Below, one piece after another: positions 55,370 to 64,000 of a stretch of 64,000 nucleotides of DNA. A model generated the notes under the pieces. It had not been told where the DNA came from. It did no database searches and worked only from the letters and a program-made list of their open reading frames with translations. This DNA is from Thalassotalea_H castellviae (GTDB taxonomy: Bacteria > Pseudomonadota > Gammaproteobacteria > Enterobacterales > Alteromonadaceae). Positions within the stretch are counted from its first letter, which is position 1, and the number at the start of each line of letters is the position of its first letter. The position numbers and the translations under genes are program-made. The stretch spans positions 434,001 to 498,000 of the forward strand of contig NZ_JAVRIF010000003.1 of NCBI RefSeq assembly GCF_031846185.1, read 5' to 3'.

Positions 55370-56071
55370 TTACTTAAGATGTATACTACTTGTTAGCTTA
55401 AACCTATCAGCAGGATGATATAAAACTGCGTAGCTTATAGGGTGTCCGTTAGATAATGTAATTCTAGTCACTTTTAAACAAGGAACGCCGTCTTCCAATT
55501 TCAAATTATGTTTTAAAATTTTTGTTGGTATTATGGCTTCTATTGTAATTTCAGCATCAGTTAACGGAGCAACGGAACACAAATATTCATTTACAGTTGT
55601 TTTACTGAAGTCTTGTTCTAAAAATAATGGAACTTCTTCAGCGCTCACATACCTTTCTTCTAATTGAAGTGGAATGTTATTTTCCAAATGAACGATTATA
55701 ACTTTGAATACTTTTTTATTATTTGCCTCTAATGTATAAGCTAACTCACCATTTGGAACCAAAGTTAATTTACTCAGCACGGTCATACTGTGTGTGTGGC
55801 CTCTTGATTTTATTTCCTCAGATATATTTTTAATTTCTAATAATGAGCTTTGGGCTTGTGAAGGCTCAACAAATGTACCAACGCTAGGAACTCTCTTTAA
55901 TAAACCTTGTGACACAAGCTCTTCAATAGACTTTCTAGCGGTCATACGGCTTGCTGAAAACTGTGTAGCTAACTCCGTCTCAGAAGGAATTTTAAAACCC
56001 TCAGGCCATTCTAAGGACGACAGTTTTTTATTTATATAGTCAGCAATGATTTTATATTTCGGTAAATTCAT
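55370..56071 (-). CDS. GntR-family regulator with UTRA domain (HutC-like)
   Basis: A 233-aa transcription factor. N-terminal winged helix (about 1-70; ETELATQFSASRMTARKSIE is the recognition region) and C-terminal UTRA ligand-binding domain (about 85-230). Most HutC-group members are repressors released by a small ligand such as urocanate or a sugar phosphate. It is divergent from the second TonB-dependent receptor gene. TGTATATACA-type palindromes, the kind bound by HutC-group regulators, lie between them. No hut genes are in the window, so the ligand is unknown. Confidence 0.85.
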   Translation of the reverse strand: MNLPKYKIIADYINKKLSSLEWPEGFKIPSETELATQFSASRMTARKSIEELVSQGLLKRVPSVGTFVEPSQAQSSLLEIKNISEEIKSRGHTHSMTVLSKLTLVPNGELAYTLEANNKKVFKVIIVHLENNIPLQLEERYVSAEEVPLFLEQDFSKTTVNEYLCSVAPLTDAEITIEAIIPTKILKHNLKLEDGVPCLKVTRITLSNGHPISYAVLYHPADRFKLTSSIHLK

Positions 56072-56155
56072 AAATTTTTAATTTTCGTCAATATGGTTCT
56101 AGACAGCGTACCCAATAAAGATAGTTTACATTATCTTAACAGTGTGTAAACGCTC

Positions 56156-56165
56156 TGTATATACT
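56156..56165. promoter_or_regulatory. GntR-type half-palindromic site 1
   Basis: TGTATATACT; shares the GTATATAC core with the site at 56260. It is close to the regulator gene start and could mediate autoregulation. Confidence 0.5.
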
Positions 56166-56259
56166 AGCTGGTAAGTCCTTTAATTAGTAAGTGATTCTTT
56201 TATAATTATTAATGAAATACAAGAAAAATATACCAAAATATTAATTTAAAAAAAATCGT

Positions 56260-56269
56260 TGTATATACA
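56260..56269. promoter_or_regulatory. GntR/HutC-type operator palindrome 2
   Basis: TGTATATACA is a perfect 10-bp palindrome of the kind bound by HutC-group GntR regulators, 69 bp before the receptor start codon. Confidence 0.6.
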
Positions 56270-56278
56270 GGTATAGTG

Positions 56279-56297
56279 TTGTATAAGGTTTATACAA
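56279..56297. promoter_or_regulatory. GntR-type inverted repeat 3
   Basis: TTGTATAA and TTATACAA form a perfect 8-bp inverted repeat around GGT. It is adjacent to site 2 and lies just upstream of the receptor ribosome site, so binding here would block receptor transcription. Confidence 0.6.
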
Positions 56298-56337
56298 TAA
56301 TAAAAAACTACTAACTAAAATCAGAGGAAATAAAAGT

Positions 56338-59007
56338 ATGAAGCACTTTAAAAATAACTTTAGCCCAATTACAAAGGCTTTACTGCTAGGTGGTATTATG
56401 TCTTTTCCTGCATTAGCCAATGCAGAAGAAGCCAATGAAGCAGTTGAACGAATTGAAATTACAGGATCAAAAATCAAGCGAGCTGATATGGAATCAGCTA
56501 GTCCTGTTTCTATTATTACCGCTGCTGAAATAAGCATGTCCGGTATTTCAAACGTTGAAAACTTATTACAAGAAATGTCTTTTTCAGCAGGTGTTGCTGG
56601 TAATGCGACCAACGCTTATTGGACAAGTGGTGGTTATGGTACAGCACAAGTAAATCTTCGAGGGATGGGAATTAAGCGCACACTTGTTTTATTTAATGGA
56701 AGAAGAGTTGTTGGTGGGGGGACTGGAGCAAACAGTTCTGTCGATTTAAATATGGTTCCAACTTCAATGGTTGAGCGTATTGAAGTATTGAAAGATGGTG
56801 CTTCGGCAATTTATGGCGCTGATGCTGTTGCTGGTGTAGTAAATATCATCACTAAAAAGGATTTTGAAGGTGCAGAGCTTAATATTAAAGCTGGTATTAC
56901 TGACGAAGGGGATGGTGAAAACCAAGATATTAATCTTACCTTAGGTGGAGATTTTGAACGAGGTAATGCAGTTTTAAGTTTAAATTACACTAATACTGAA
57001 GCAGTTCGTCAATCAGATCGTATCGATTGTGCTAAATTTGGTACAGAAGAAGGAAAATTTCAATGTTTTGGTAGTGGTACAACTGAAGGGGGGAGAGCAT
57101 TACTGGCAGATGGTAGTCAGGTCCAATTTAGCCAAGATGAGAACAATGGTGATGCATATGGTCCATACAATAGTGAAGAGCATGGGTTTGAATGGATCCC
57201 TTATTTGAATGCTGTTAGTCCTATGGAACGCATCAATATTTCAAGTTTTGTTAACTATGAAGTGAATGATTCAATACGTTTATTTACAGAAACTATGTAT
57301 ACAAAACGTAAAGGTAAGCAAATTGTTACGCCTCGCAATGGGTTTGCAGGTATAAAAGTATCTCAAGATTTTGCTTATAACCCAACTGGTCAAGATTTAG
57401 AGTTTCAAAGTCGCCGGAATACAGAGTTAGGTGCCCCCTTCTTTTTCCAAGAAACTGATACTATTCGTATAGTATTAGGCCTTGAAGGTGACTTTGATAA
57501 TGGTTGGGGATGGGATTTTGCTTTTAATTATGGCAGAAATACAGGAACAGACGGATGGACTTTTGATATCGACCCAGCTAAAGCTGCACAGACTTTAGAT
57601 GATAGTATTTGTACTTATGATAATAGTAATGGTATTCCTTGTGGGGATTGGTTTGGTGTAAACCAGCTAGATCAGGGTGTTATTGACTATGTTAAGTATC
57701 GCCGAGAAGGAACAGGTGGTAATGAGATGCGTAGTTGGACTGCTAATATTTATGGTGATTTATTTGAATTGCCAGCAGGTGTATTAGGGTTTGCTGCTGG
57801 TGTAGAACACCGAGCTGAAGATGGCTGGCGTGACCCTGATTCAACTGTGTTAGCTAATGGTAATGAAGATCCTATTAGTGGTAGTTATGATGTTAGTGAA
57901 GCATTCATCGAGTTATCCGTTCCGTTATTAGCCGATATGCCCTTGGTAGAAAACTTAACGGCAGAAATGGCAATGCGTTATTCTGATTACAGTACGGTTG
58001 GTGCTGAATCTACGTATAAACTTGGTATTACATGGAAAGTTAATGATGCATTAATGATCCGTGGTGTGCAGTCTACAGCATTTCGTGCTCCCGTTATCAC
58101 TGAGTTATTTGGTGGTACTAATGGAGAAAACTTAAGAACTATAGATCCTTGTGAGAATGCTACAGGGGCAATTGCTGCTAATTGTTTAGCAGACGGAGTT
58201 CCTGCTGACTTTGTTCAAGACGGTACAACTGTTTTAACAAGTGTTGGTGGAAATCCGGAACTTGGTGCAGAATCAGCAGATACAACTACTATAGGTATTG
58301 TGTGGGAGCCTGAATTTGTTAAAGGTTTATCTACTACGTTTGATTACTTTAATATAGAAATTGAAGATTCTATTACTTCAGTAAATGGTTCTGATATGTT
58401 GAAGTTATGTTATGAAGATCCTGTAGGAAACTCACAATTTTGTGATACTTTTACTCGTCATCAAGTGACTAAGCAAGTTAATCAACTTCAGCAACGCCCT
58501 GTAAATGCAGCCGTAGAAAAAGTTAGTGGTATTGATTTTAATATTGCATATAAATTTGAATTATTTGGTTATGATGCCAAAACAAATTTGGATGTGACGC
58601 GTTTATTAGATCATGAAAGTACACCTTTTGCAGGACAGCCGACTATTGATAAGGTTGGGTATATCACTGAAGATCAAGGTAGTTATACAGAGTGGCGCAG
58701 TAACTTTAGCTTGTCATTAATAAGCGATGATTGGATGGCTAGTTATTCTCTGCGTTATATTGGTGGTGCTGATGATGTAAATGGAAATGACTTTGATCCT
58801 CTTGGTAAGTCTGTCGATTCAATAACTTATTCTGATATTTCAGCGTCGTATATGTTTAATGATGAACTGACTATTTCGGCAGGTATTGACAACTTATTAG
58901 ATGAAGAAGCGCCATATTTAACCTCTTGGAATGATGCTAATACCGATGTGATGACTTACGATTTACTCGGTCGTAGAGGTTTTGTAAAAATGTCTTATCG
59001 TTTTTAA
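56338..59007 (+). CDS. TonB-dependent outer-membrane receptor
   Basis: An 889-aa outer-membrane active transporter. Signal peptide about 1-28 (ALANA), then plug domain at about 40-170 (VERIEITGSKIKRADMESAS, and VERIEVLKDGASAIYGADAV). The barrel ends GRRGFVKMSYRF with terminal Phe. The substrate is unknown. The UTRA-type regulator next door suggests it is induced by a specific small molecule. The plug entry and the lack of an N-terminal signalling domain argue against sigma/anti-sigma control. Shine-Dalgarno AGAGGAAA. A strong terminator follows. Confidence 0.93.
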   Translation: MKHFKNNFSPITKALLLGGIMSFPALANAEEANEAVERIEITGSKIKRADMESASPVSIITAAEISMSGISNVENLLQEMSFSAGVAGNATNAYWTSGGYGTAQVNLRGMGIKRTLVLFNGRRVVGGGTGANSSVDLNMVPTSMVERIEVLKDGASAIYGADAVAGVVNIITKKDFEGAELNIKAGITDEGDGENQDINLTLGGDFERGNAVLSLNYTNTEAVRQSDRIDCAKFGTEEGKFQCFGSGTTEGGRALLADGSQVQFSQDENNGDAYGPYNSEEHGFEWIPYLNAVSPMERINISSFVNYEVNDSIRLFTETMYTKRKGKQIVTPRNGFAGIKVSQDFAYNPTGQDLEFQSRRNTELGAPFFFQETDTIRIVLGLEGDFDNGWGWDFAFNYGRNTGTDGWTFDIDPAKAAQTLDDSICTYDNSNGIPCGDWFGVNQLDQGVIDYVKYRREGTGGNEMRSWTANIYGDLFELPAGVLGFAAGVEHRAEDGWRDPDSTVLANGNEDPISGSYDVSEAFIELSVPLLADMPLVENLTAEMAMRYSDYSTVGAESTYKLGITWKVNDALMIRGVQSTAFRAPVITELFGGTNGENLRTIDPCENATGAIAANCLADGVPADFVQDGTTVLTSVGGNPELGAESADTTTIGIVWEPEFVKGLSTTFDYFNIEIEDSITSVNGSDMLKLCYEDPVGNSQFCDTFTRHQVTKQVNQLQQRPVNAAVEKVSGIDFNIAYKFELFGYDAKTNLDVTRLLDHESTPFAGQPTIDKVGYITEDQGSYTEWRSNFSLSLISDDWMASYSLRYIGGADDVNGNDFDPLGKSVDSITYSDISASYMFNDELTISAGIDNLLDEEAPYLTSWNDANTDVMTYDLLGRRGFVKMSYRF

Positions 59008-59023
59008 AGCCCTTTGATAGCTT

Positions 59024-59062
59024 AAGCTTGTCACACCTCCCTGGGTGACAAGCTTTTTTTAT
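59024..59062 (+). terminator. Terminator after the second TonB-dependent receptor
   Basis: A perfect 11-bp stem, AAGCTTGTCAC (59024-59034) with GTGACAAGCTT (59045-59055), has a 10-nt loop and is followed by a T run. Confidence 0.88.
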
Positions 59063-59099
59063 ATATGAAATAAAAGGTTATTTTTTGATATTAATTTTA

Positions 59100-59575
59100 A
59101 TTATGTGTAGCTTTGACTTCAGCTTGTAACACTAATTCATCGGCTAGAATACTTTTATCTCAGACTGCCCAGTATTTAAAGCTACTACGATGTACATTAA
59201 ATACTTCACACAATAATTTCACTGTGTATTTTGCTTTATGGCTCTGGTTGAGCTTTTCGAATAATTCGAATAATTAGAATTATTCAGTGAATCTGGCATC
59301 AACAGCGCCGTAGTTTTTTTAGAATTTCCTATTCTAATACAATACATTCTATCTTTTTCAAACTCACTTATTTTTAATCGATCTGGCGTCATAGGTGACT
59401 TGACTTTATTCTTTTAACTGTTTGATCCATTTGCCAATCGTTGAATAACCAACATTCATCGCCTTAGCAGTTTCTTCATAAGTGTAACCATGATCAAAAA
59501 CTAATTGTGCTGATTCTAAACAAAATTCTGAGCTGAAATTTTTACGTGAATGTTTTGCCATTTTCTATTCCTAAT
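59100..59575 (-). mobile_element. Decayed IS3-family insertion sequence
   Basis: On the minus strand from 59562 the frame MAKHSRKNFSSEFCLESAQL, followed by VFDHGYTYEETAKAMNVG and IGKWIKQLKE, is the helix-turn-helix start of an IS3-type OrfA, stopped by TAA after about 51 codons. Further on, KYTVKLLCEVFNVHRSSFKY is the start of the OrfB type, interrupted by stops. The catalytic DDE region is missing. The element is non-functional. GGTGGCCAAAATCA near 59610 might be part of an end. Confidence 0.72.
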
Positions 59576-59831
59576 TCGGTTATGAGATAGAACGTAGCAT
59601 CCTCTAATTAGGTGGCCAAAATCACTTTATCACTACAAAGGGAGTAACACTTCAAAACGTGATGGATGGGAATCATCTGCAAAACCAAAGTCTTATGCTG
59701 AAGTGCAGAAAACTTGGTTTTTGTCATCTTTTGGCTTAATTACCAATTTAAGGGGAGGACTGCTTAATCACGGAGTTTTGTACTAAGTAGCTCACTTAAA
59801 TAAATTGTTATTTTGATGTTAAAAGGCACTG
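59576..59831 (+). other. Flanking remnant and intergenic DNA
   Basis: A 60-codon plus-strand stretch (about 59638-59784, including SSAKPKSYAEVQKTWFLSSF and ending GVLY before a stop) looks like the tail of a broken gene that I cannot identify. The rest shows no feature. Confidence 0.3.
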
Positions 59832-60554
59832 TTAAATTTTTTCAACAGTGCTTTTGGATAACGACGTTTGCAGCTTTTTACATTGACTAATGCCTTGGTT
59901 TATCTGTGCTAATAATCGTGCTAAATCTTCTGTTTTATGAGAAATATAAAAGCTTATTTCTTTATTATCGATTTGAAAAATATTGGCGCCTTTTAGTAAC
60001 TTCTCATCCATATTAGACAACACAGTTATTGGTAATATTGCTCCTTCAACTCTTGATTGCGTGGCCATTTTTACGGCTTGAACATAGGAGTCTACTTCAT
60101 GAGGAATAGCATTCAAATTCTCAATCATATCGATAATATTAGAGTGCCTTAACCCCGCAATTTGTTTGTCTGATAAATCGCTCAACTTATTCAATACGGG
60201 ATTTGCAGTAATGAAAAAATAGCTAATATTTAACAGTGGGTTAGCATAGGTAGCTATTTCACTGCGGTTAATGGTTTTAGCTAAGCCAACGGCGATATCT
60301 ATTTCTCCACTCTCTAATTGAAATAAGAGTCTGGCTACGGGGAGAGCACGAGAATCATACTGAATATGTGAGACATCTAAAGCACATTGAAAAATTTCAC
60401 CAATACTACCTTGAATTTTATTGTCTTGATAAAAAAAATCAGGGCCTCCTGAACTATTCACACCTAATTTATATTTTGCTGAATAAACAGCGAAACTAAA
60501 TAAGGAGCTTAACCCTAAATAAATGGTAAGCAATGCGGTAACTCGAGCTCTCAT
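59832..60554 (-). CDS. Periplasmic solute-binding-type protein (SBP family 3-like)
   Basis: A 240-aa protein starting at the ATG at 60554 (a second in-frame ATG is ten codons upstream). Signal peptide about 1-25 (FSFAVYSA). It resembles the two-lobed amino-acid-type binding proteins: FYQDNKIQGSIGEIFQCALD, LESGEIDIAVGLAKT, and a C-terminal lobe. There is no ABC permease or ATPase nearby, so it may sense rather than import, as in many marine bacteria with stand-alone SBP proteins. Confidence 0.72.
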   Translation of the reverse strand: MRARVTALLTIYLGLSSLFSFAVYSAKYKLGVNSSGGPDFFYQDNKIQGSIGEIFQCALDVSHIQYDSRALPVARLLFQLESGEIDIAVGLAKTINRSEIATYANPLLNISYFFITANPVLNKLSDLSDKQIAGLRHSNIIDMIENLNAIPHEVDSYVQAVKMATQSRVEGAILPITVLSNMDEKLLKGANIFQIDNKEISFYISHKTEDLARLLAQINQGISQCKKLQTSLSKSTVEKI

Positions 60555-60695
60555 AAATGAATCATTATTCCTTAGCATTTGCATTTACTTCAACAACTGA
60601 ACATCCATGTTAAATTAAACGATAAATTATCAACTCATTACCGCTATTTTATATTTATGCAATTTATTAGCATAAATATCAATAGTTTTTATTGT

Positions 60696-61121
60696 TTATT
60701 TTGAGGGAGTGCTAGATGGTTTATCGACAAAGTGCCTATCTTTACCAATAAATTTAGGCGTTTGAATTGATAGCACTTTTAATGGCGATTGTGAGGTTAC
60801 CTTTACGGAATGAACAACGCCTTTATTTACGCGGATAAAATCACCGGGTTTTACGATTTGTTTAGTTTCATCTAAATAAAACAATCCTTCTCCTTCTAAT
60901 ACATAAATAAGTTCTGTGTGTTCTTTATGAAGATGTGCTTTTACTTCATTACGAACAAAAATAATAAATTCAGTGGCACTTTCACTGCTGCCAAGTTCAT
61001 GTATATGCAAATTTTTCATGTCTTTAGGAGGAGTATAAGTACTTAAATCGGTGCCTGCATAGGCTTTTGTACTTAACAAACAAATAACGAAAAGGAATAA
61101 CAAATGTACGATCAATTTCAT
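60696..61121 (-). CDS. Secreted cupin-domain protein
   Basis: A 141-aa single cupin barrel with a signal peptide (about 1-22, ending AYA). Metal ligands typical of cupins are present: HLHKEHTE (His, His, Glu) and GVVHSV (His), separated by GDFIRVNKG. The substrate is unknown. It stands alone, 111 nt from the solute-binding-type gene on the same strand. Confidence 0.78.
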   Translation of the reverse strand: MKLIVHLLFLFVICLLSTKAYAGTDLSTYTPPKDMKNLHIHELGSSESATEFIIFVRNEVKAHLHKEHTELIYVLEGEGLFYLDETKQIVKPGDFIRVNKGVVHSVKVTSQSPLKVLSIQTPKFIGKDRHFVDKPSSTPSK

Positions 61122-61333
61122 GGTTAATATAATGTAAATTAAATGTATTGATATAGTTATAACAGAAAAAAGTTCATCGTGTGAATTTACATTTTAATTT
61201 ACCTGTTATTTTGTGTTTACTTGGCGCTATTGTTTATTGGCTTGTTTATTGTGCAATGCCAGTTTGCTTAACGATTTCTCAATAAAAATCATTTACGTTA
61301 TGCTACTGTGTAGCACAATATCGAGTATGAATA

Positions 61334-61762
61334 ATGATTAAGGCGTTGAGCATTATGATTGAACACAGAGAGCTTCGTAGTATTTGTCATGCATCACTAG
61401 GAACAAAAAATGTCGGGCAAGCAAAAGCTTTTTATCAACCGTTATTAAAAACCCTAGCGATAGAGTTAGTCTGTGAATATGAACATGCTGTTGCCTTTGG
61501 AAAGGGCGGCTACCCTGAATTTTGGCTGCAAATTCCTTTTGATAAAAAAATGGCGAGCCAAGGTAATGGTGTACATTTTGGTTTTGTTGCTACAAGCCAA
61601 GAACAGGTTGATAATTTTTATCAACAAGCGCTTGCCTTAGGAGCAAAAGATAACGGAAAGCCCGGAGAAAGACCTGAATATGGTGATAAATATTATGGCT
61701 GTTTTGTCTTAGACCTAGAAGGCAATAAAATTGAGGCATGTTATTGGAAATTGTCAGATTAA
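61334..61762 (+). CDS. VOC family protein (glyoxalase/bleomycin-resistance fold)
   Basis: A 142-aa protein with one VOC (glyoxalase I-like) domain: HASLGTKNVGQAKAFYQPLL at the start, GVHFGFVATSQEQVDNFY in the middle, and YYGCFVLDLEGNKIEACYW with the C-terminal metal-site Glu. Members are often annotated as lactoylglutathione lyase-like, but a specific reaction cannot be given. The ATG at 61355 (MIEHRELRS) is an alternative start. Confidence 0.82.
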   Translation: MIKALSIMIEHRELRSICHASLGTKNVGQAKAFYQPLLKTLAIELVCEYEHAVAFGKGGYPEFWLQIPFDKKMASQGNGVHFGFVATSQEQVDNFYQQALALGAKDNGKPGERPEYGDKYYGCFVLDLEGNKIEACYWKLSD

Positions 61763-61929
61763 TTTAGCAGGAATATTTACTATTTGTTTGATTCGCAATA
61801 GAAAATAACAATCTAGTTGGTAACATAAATAAATAATTAAATTTGACTTTATCATTGTCTTAACTTCGTTTTATACTGATGCCCTGAAAAATTTCATCTT
61901 CAAAAACATTAATAATTAAAGGTATTACA

Positions 61930-63858
61930 TTGGTTAGAGATTATTTCAATTTATCAAAATTGCTTCAATCTCTAGTGATGATTGTTTTACTCTTGATAAC
62001 GCGTGAGTCAACTGCTTGGCAAGTTATCGAAAATAGTACCTTTGATGCTTTCATTGAAAAAGCCGAATCACTAAAAGATACCAATGCTGCACAAGCCTTT
62101 AATTTTCTTAATAAACAAAGTCATGACCTTTCTTCGTTATCAATAGAGAACCAATTAATTTTCAATAAATTATTAACAGAACTTTATGTCGAACAAGCAC
62201 AATACCAGCAAGGTATTAAATTAGCTGATGAGGCATTAACGTTAGCAAGGCGTTTATCAAGTCCTAGTATTACTACTTCTGAATTACTTTATGCCCGCGG
62301 TTTTGCCATCGAAAGCTTGGGAGATTATCAAGCGGCACGTGAAGACTATATACAAGGGTTGGAGATTGCTGACTCCTTAAATAATAAAAAAATAGTCGCG
62401 GTAGGTTTAATTAATCTAGGAGCATTAGACTATTTAATGGAGCAGTTTGACCGCGCGCTAATTATGTTTAATGACGCATTGGCCATTGCCCAAAGTATTA
62501 ATGATGATGAGTTGTCCGGATATATTTATGGCGAAAAGGGAATTTTATATAGCTTGATAAATCAGGAAGATAAATCCTTGTCGTATCATAAAAAAGCTTA
62601 CGAATTCTATGTAAAAGCCGGAAAATCGTTATACGCTATCAATACTTTACGAAATATAGCGTCAAGTTACTCTATAAATGAGAAATACGAAGCTGCCATC
62701 ACGGTTTATCAACAAATACTCGAACATATCGATGAAATTTCAAATAACGAATTGATCGCTTCTGTATATTCGGGCATGGCTTGGGCACATGTAAAGCAAA
62801 AAGATAGTGATCCTGAGGCGTCTTATCAATATATGTTAATTGCGAGTCAATATATTGAACAAACGGAACAAGTCGATATTCCTATTGCTCATGCACTTGA
62901 TAAAGGGTATTTATTTTTGGAATTAGGACGTTATCAAGAAGCGTTAAACAATATGCATGTTGCTACCGAATATTTGAAACAATATGAAGGTAGCGAGAAA
63001 AAAGTTGTCAATACTATTTCTAAGTTAGATTTACTGTATTTAAAAGCGGAAACTTATTACAAGATTGAAGATTTTAAACAAGCTTATCAAGCGCAAGACG
63101 AATTTATCACCTTTGCATTGTCATTACCTGAAAAAAGTAATGTAGATGAAATTGAAGATCTTCGCATGCGATATGAAAGTGAGCAAGCTGATCTACAATC
63201 TAAAATTTTACAACAAAAAGAATCCGTCCAATCTTTATTATTATCGGAAGCTCAAAGTGATGTGCAAAACCGTAGAATATTCATGATAATTTTTGCCATT
63301 ATCGCTTTAATCCTTGCATGGATATTGATCAAAATTATTCGTGGTCAGAAAAAAATGTTACTTGCTTCAATGCGCGATAGTTTAACGAATGTGACCAATC
63401 GTTGTTACTTGATGCAGTTAGGCGAAGAATTAATTTATCACGCAAAAGATAAAAAATTACCGTTAAGTATTTTTATATTAGATATCGATAATTTAAAAAG
63501 TATCAATAACATTAAGGGGTATCACAGAGGGGATTTAACACTGAAGTTTATTGCTCAGCTTGGCAAGTCACACCTGCGTGAAAATGACCTGTTCGGCAGA
63601 CTTGATAACGATAAATTTGTCGCTGTGCTACCCGATACTGAACAAGCTTCAGCTCAAAAAATGGCTGAAGAAATACGTCTGTCATTAGCACAACAAGCAA
63701 AGCTTAATAAAGATTTACAAGAGGTGACTATCAGTGCTGGCGTTACTCAGTACCTTGAAATTAACCATGCAAATTTTGAAGTTTTATTATCCGCGGCGAA
63801 TGAATTGCGCGTTAAGGCAAAAGGTCTTGGTGGAAATAAGGTGTTCATAGATGATTAA
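61930..63858 (+). CDS. TPR-containing protein with degenerate GGDEF domain
   Basis: A 642-aa inner-membrane signalling protein. Signal-like N-terminus, TPR repeats over about 60-400 in the periplasm, coiled coil at about 410-445, one membrane helix at about 450-470, then a cytoplasmic GGDEF domain. The signature GGDEF is replaced by DNDKF (559-563), so diguanylate cyclase activity is unlikely. The inhibitory-site RxxD (R550-D553) that binds c-di-GMP is kept at the correct spacing, suggesting a c-di-GMP receptor. The start codon is TTG, with AAAGG upstream. The stop overlaps the next gene. Confidence 0.88.
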   Translation: MVRDYFNLSKLLQSLVMIVLLLITRESTAWQVIENSTFDAFIEKAESLKDTNAAQAFNFLNKQSHDLSSLSIENQLIFNKLLTELYVEQAQYQQGIKLADEALTLARRLSSPSITTSELLYARGFAIESLGDYQAAREDYIQGLEIADSLNNKKIVAVGLINLGALDYLMEQFDRALIMFNDALAIAQSINDDELSGYIYGEKGILYSLINQEDKSLSYHKKAYEFYVKAGKSLYAINTLRNIASSYSINEKYEAAITVYQQILEHIDEISNNELIASVYSGMAWAHVKQKDSDPEASYQYMLIASQYIEQTEQVDIPIAHALDKGYLFLELGRYQEALNNMHVATEYLKQYEGSEKKVVNTISKLDLLYLKAETYYKIEDFKQAYQAQDEFITFALSLPEKSNVDEIEDLRMRYESEQADLQSKILQQKESVQSLLLSEAQSDVQNRRIFMIIFAIIALILAWILIKIIRGQKKMLLASMRDSLTNVTNRCYLMQLGEELIYHAKDKKLPLSIFILDIDNLKSINNIKGYHRGDLTLKFIAQLGKSHLRENDLFGRLDNDKFVAVLPDTEQASAQKMAEEIRLSLAQQAKLNKDLQEVTISAGVTQYLEINHANFEVLLSAANELRVKAKGLGGNKVFIDD

Positions 63859-64000
63859 TGTCACTAGTTTGAAATTAATTGGCTTTTTGCTGCTGATTGT
63901 GATGTTTACACTTAGCGCGGAAGAGCAGTTAAATAATGCTCCACTCTTATCTGATACAAAACCAGCCGTTCAATCTAGCTTACTAAATAATGATGAACCA
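63851..64000 (+). CDS. Secreted protein, cut by the window end
   Basis: An open frame runs to the window edge without stop. MINVTSLKLIGFLLLIVMFT then LSAEEQLNNAP is a clear signal peptide with cleavage near SAEE. It overlaps the TPR-GGDEF gene by 8 nt, so the two are probably co-transcribed and functionally linked. The rest of the gene lies outside the window. Confidence 0.6.
   Translation, partial: MINVTSLKLIGFLLLIVMFTLSAEEQLNNAPLLSDTKPAVQSSLLNNDEP

Noticed and set aside
55000..61400. Left end of the presumed Tn7-like element
   Set aside because: No inverted copies of the 13-bp repeats were seen at the distal island edge or further on, so boundaries cannot be set.
1..64000. CRISPR array, integron, prophage, tRNA or rRNA genes
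   Set aside because: I found no regularly spaced direct repeats, attC-like series, phage structural genes, or tRNA/rRNA sequence by reading. A dedicated scan could still find a short tRNA.

Overview
The window looks like a chromosomal segment of a marine gammaproteobacterium of the order Alteromonadales, most likely Colwelliaceae (Thalassotalea or Colwellia type). The reasons are the AT-rich composition, two large TonB-dependent receptors, a leuABCD operon with a leucine attenuator, and blocks of conserved gammaproteobacterial order: ygiM/ygiF, glnE, hldE, and tolC facing nudF-yqiB-cpdA-yqiA-parE. The genus is an inference; no rRNA or tRNA gene is present to confirm it.

Layout. 1-10 kb: a SulP anion transporter, a DUF1289 protein, fumarylacetoacetase, a TonB-dependent receptor, cca, and a protein that fuses a GspA/ExeA ATPase to a GspB domain. 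10-15 kb: leuABCD on the minus strand, with a readable leader peptide, attenuator and promoter. 15-19 kb: surface polysaccharide genes (CDP-glycerol-type transferase, GT25, Wzi-like) and ygiM. 19.5-23.5 kb: ygiF, an L,D-transpeptidase, an HDOD protein and an Lpp-like lipoprotein.

23.5-30 kb, minus strand: an envelope-stress type cluster related to E. coli yjfIJKL. One operon encodes DUF2170, PspA/IM30, DUF2491, a possible ribbon-helix-helix protein and a two-helix potassium channel. A second encodes a lipoprotein, a DUF350 protein and a membrane-bound spermidine-synthase-like enzyme. Both operons have the same palindrome, GACATAATATGTC, overlapping the predicted -35 box, so they are probably one regulon.

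30-42.7 kb: glnE, a TcpQ-like protein, an LpxL-family acyltransferase, hldE, tolC, nudF, yqiB, cpdA (no ATG, GTG or TTG start is available), yqiA and parE.

42.7-55.3 kb, accessory: a frameshifted TnsA endonuclease remnant with two TnsB-site-like repeats lies directly after parE. A copper/silver efflux island follows: a Met/His/Cys-rich protein, CopG-type DUF411, CusC-, CusB- and CusA-like proteins, a PepSY-NqrF-like reductase, a Met/His/Lys-rich protein, a cytochrome c and an NTF2-like protein. CusA carries a C-terminal PepSY membrane module. The next gene, overlapping by 4 nt, joins a second PepSY module to 2Fe-2S, FAD and NAD domains. This suggests that reduction of periplasmic metal is coupled to Cu(I)/Ag(I) export, and it is the most novel idea in the window.

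55.3-64 kb: a HutC-like GntR regulator divergent from a second TonB-dependent receptor with GTATAC-type operators between them, a decayed IS3 element, a periplasmic solute-binding-like protein, a cupin, a VOC protein, a TPR protein with a degenerate GGDEF domain, and a secreted-protein gene cut by the window end.
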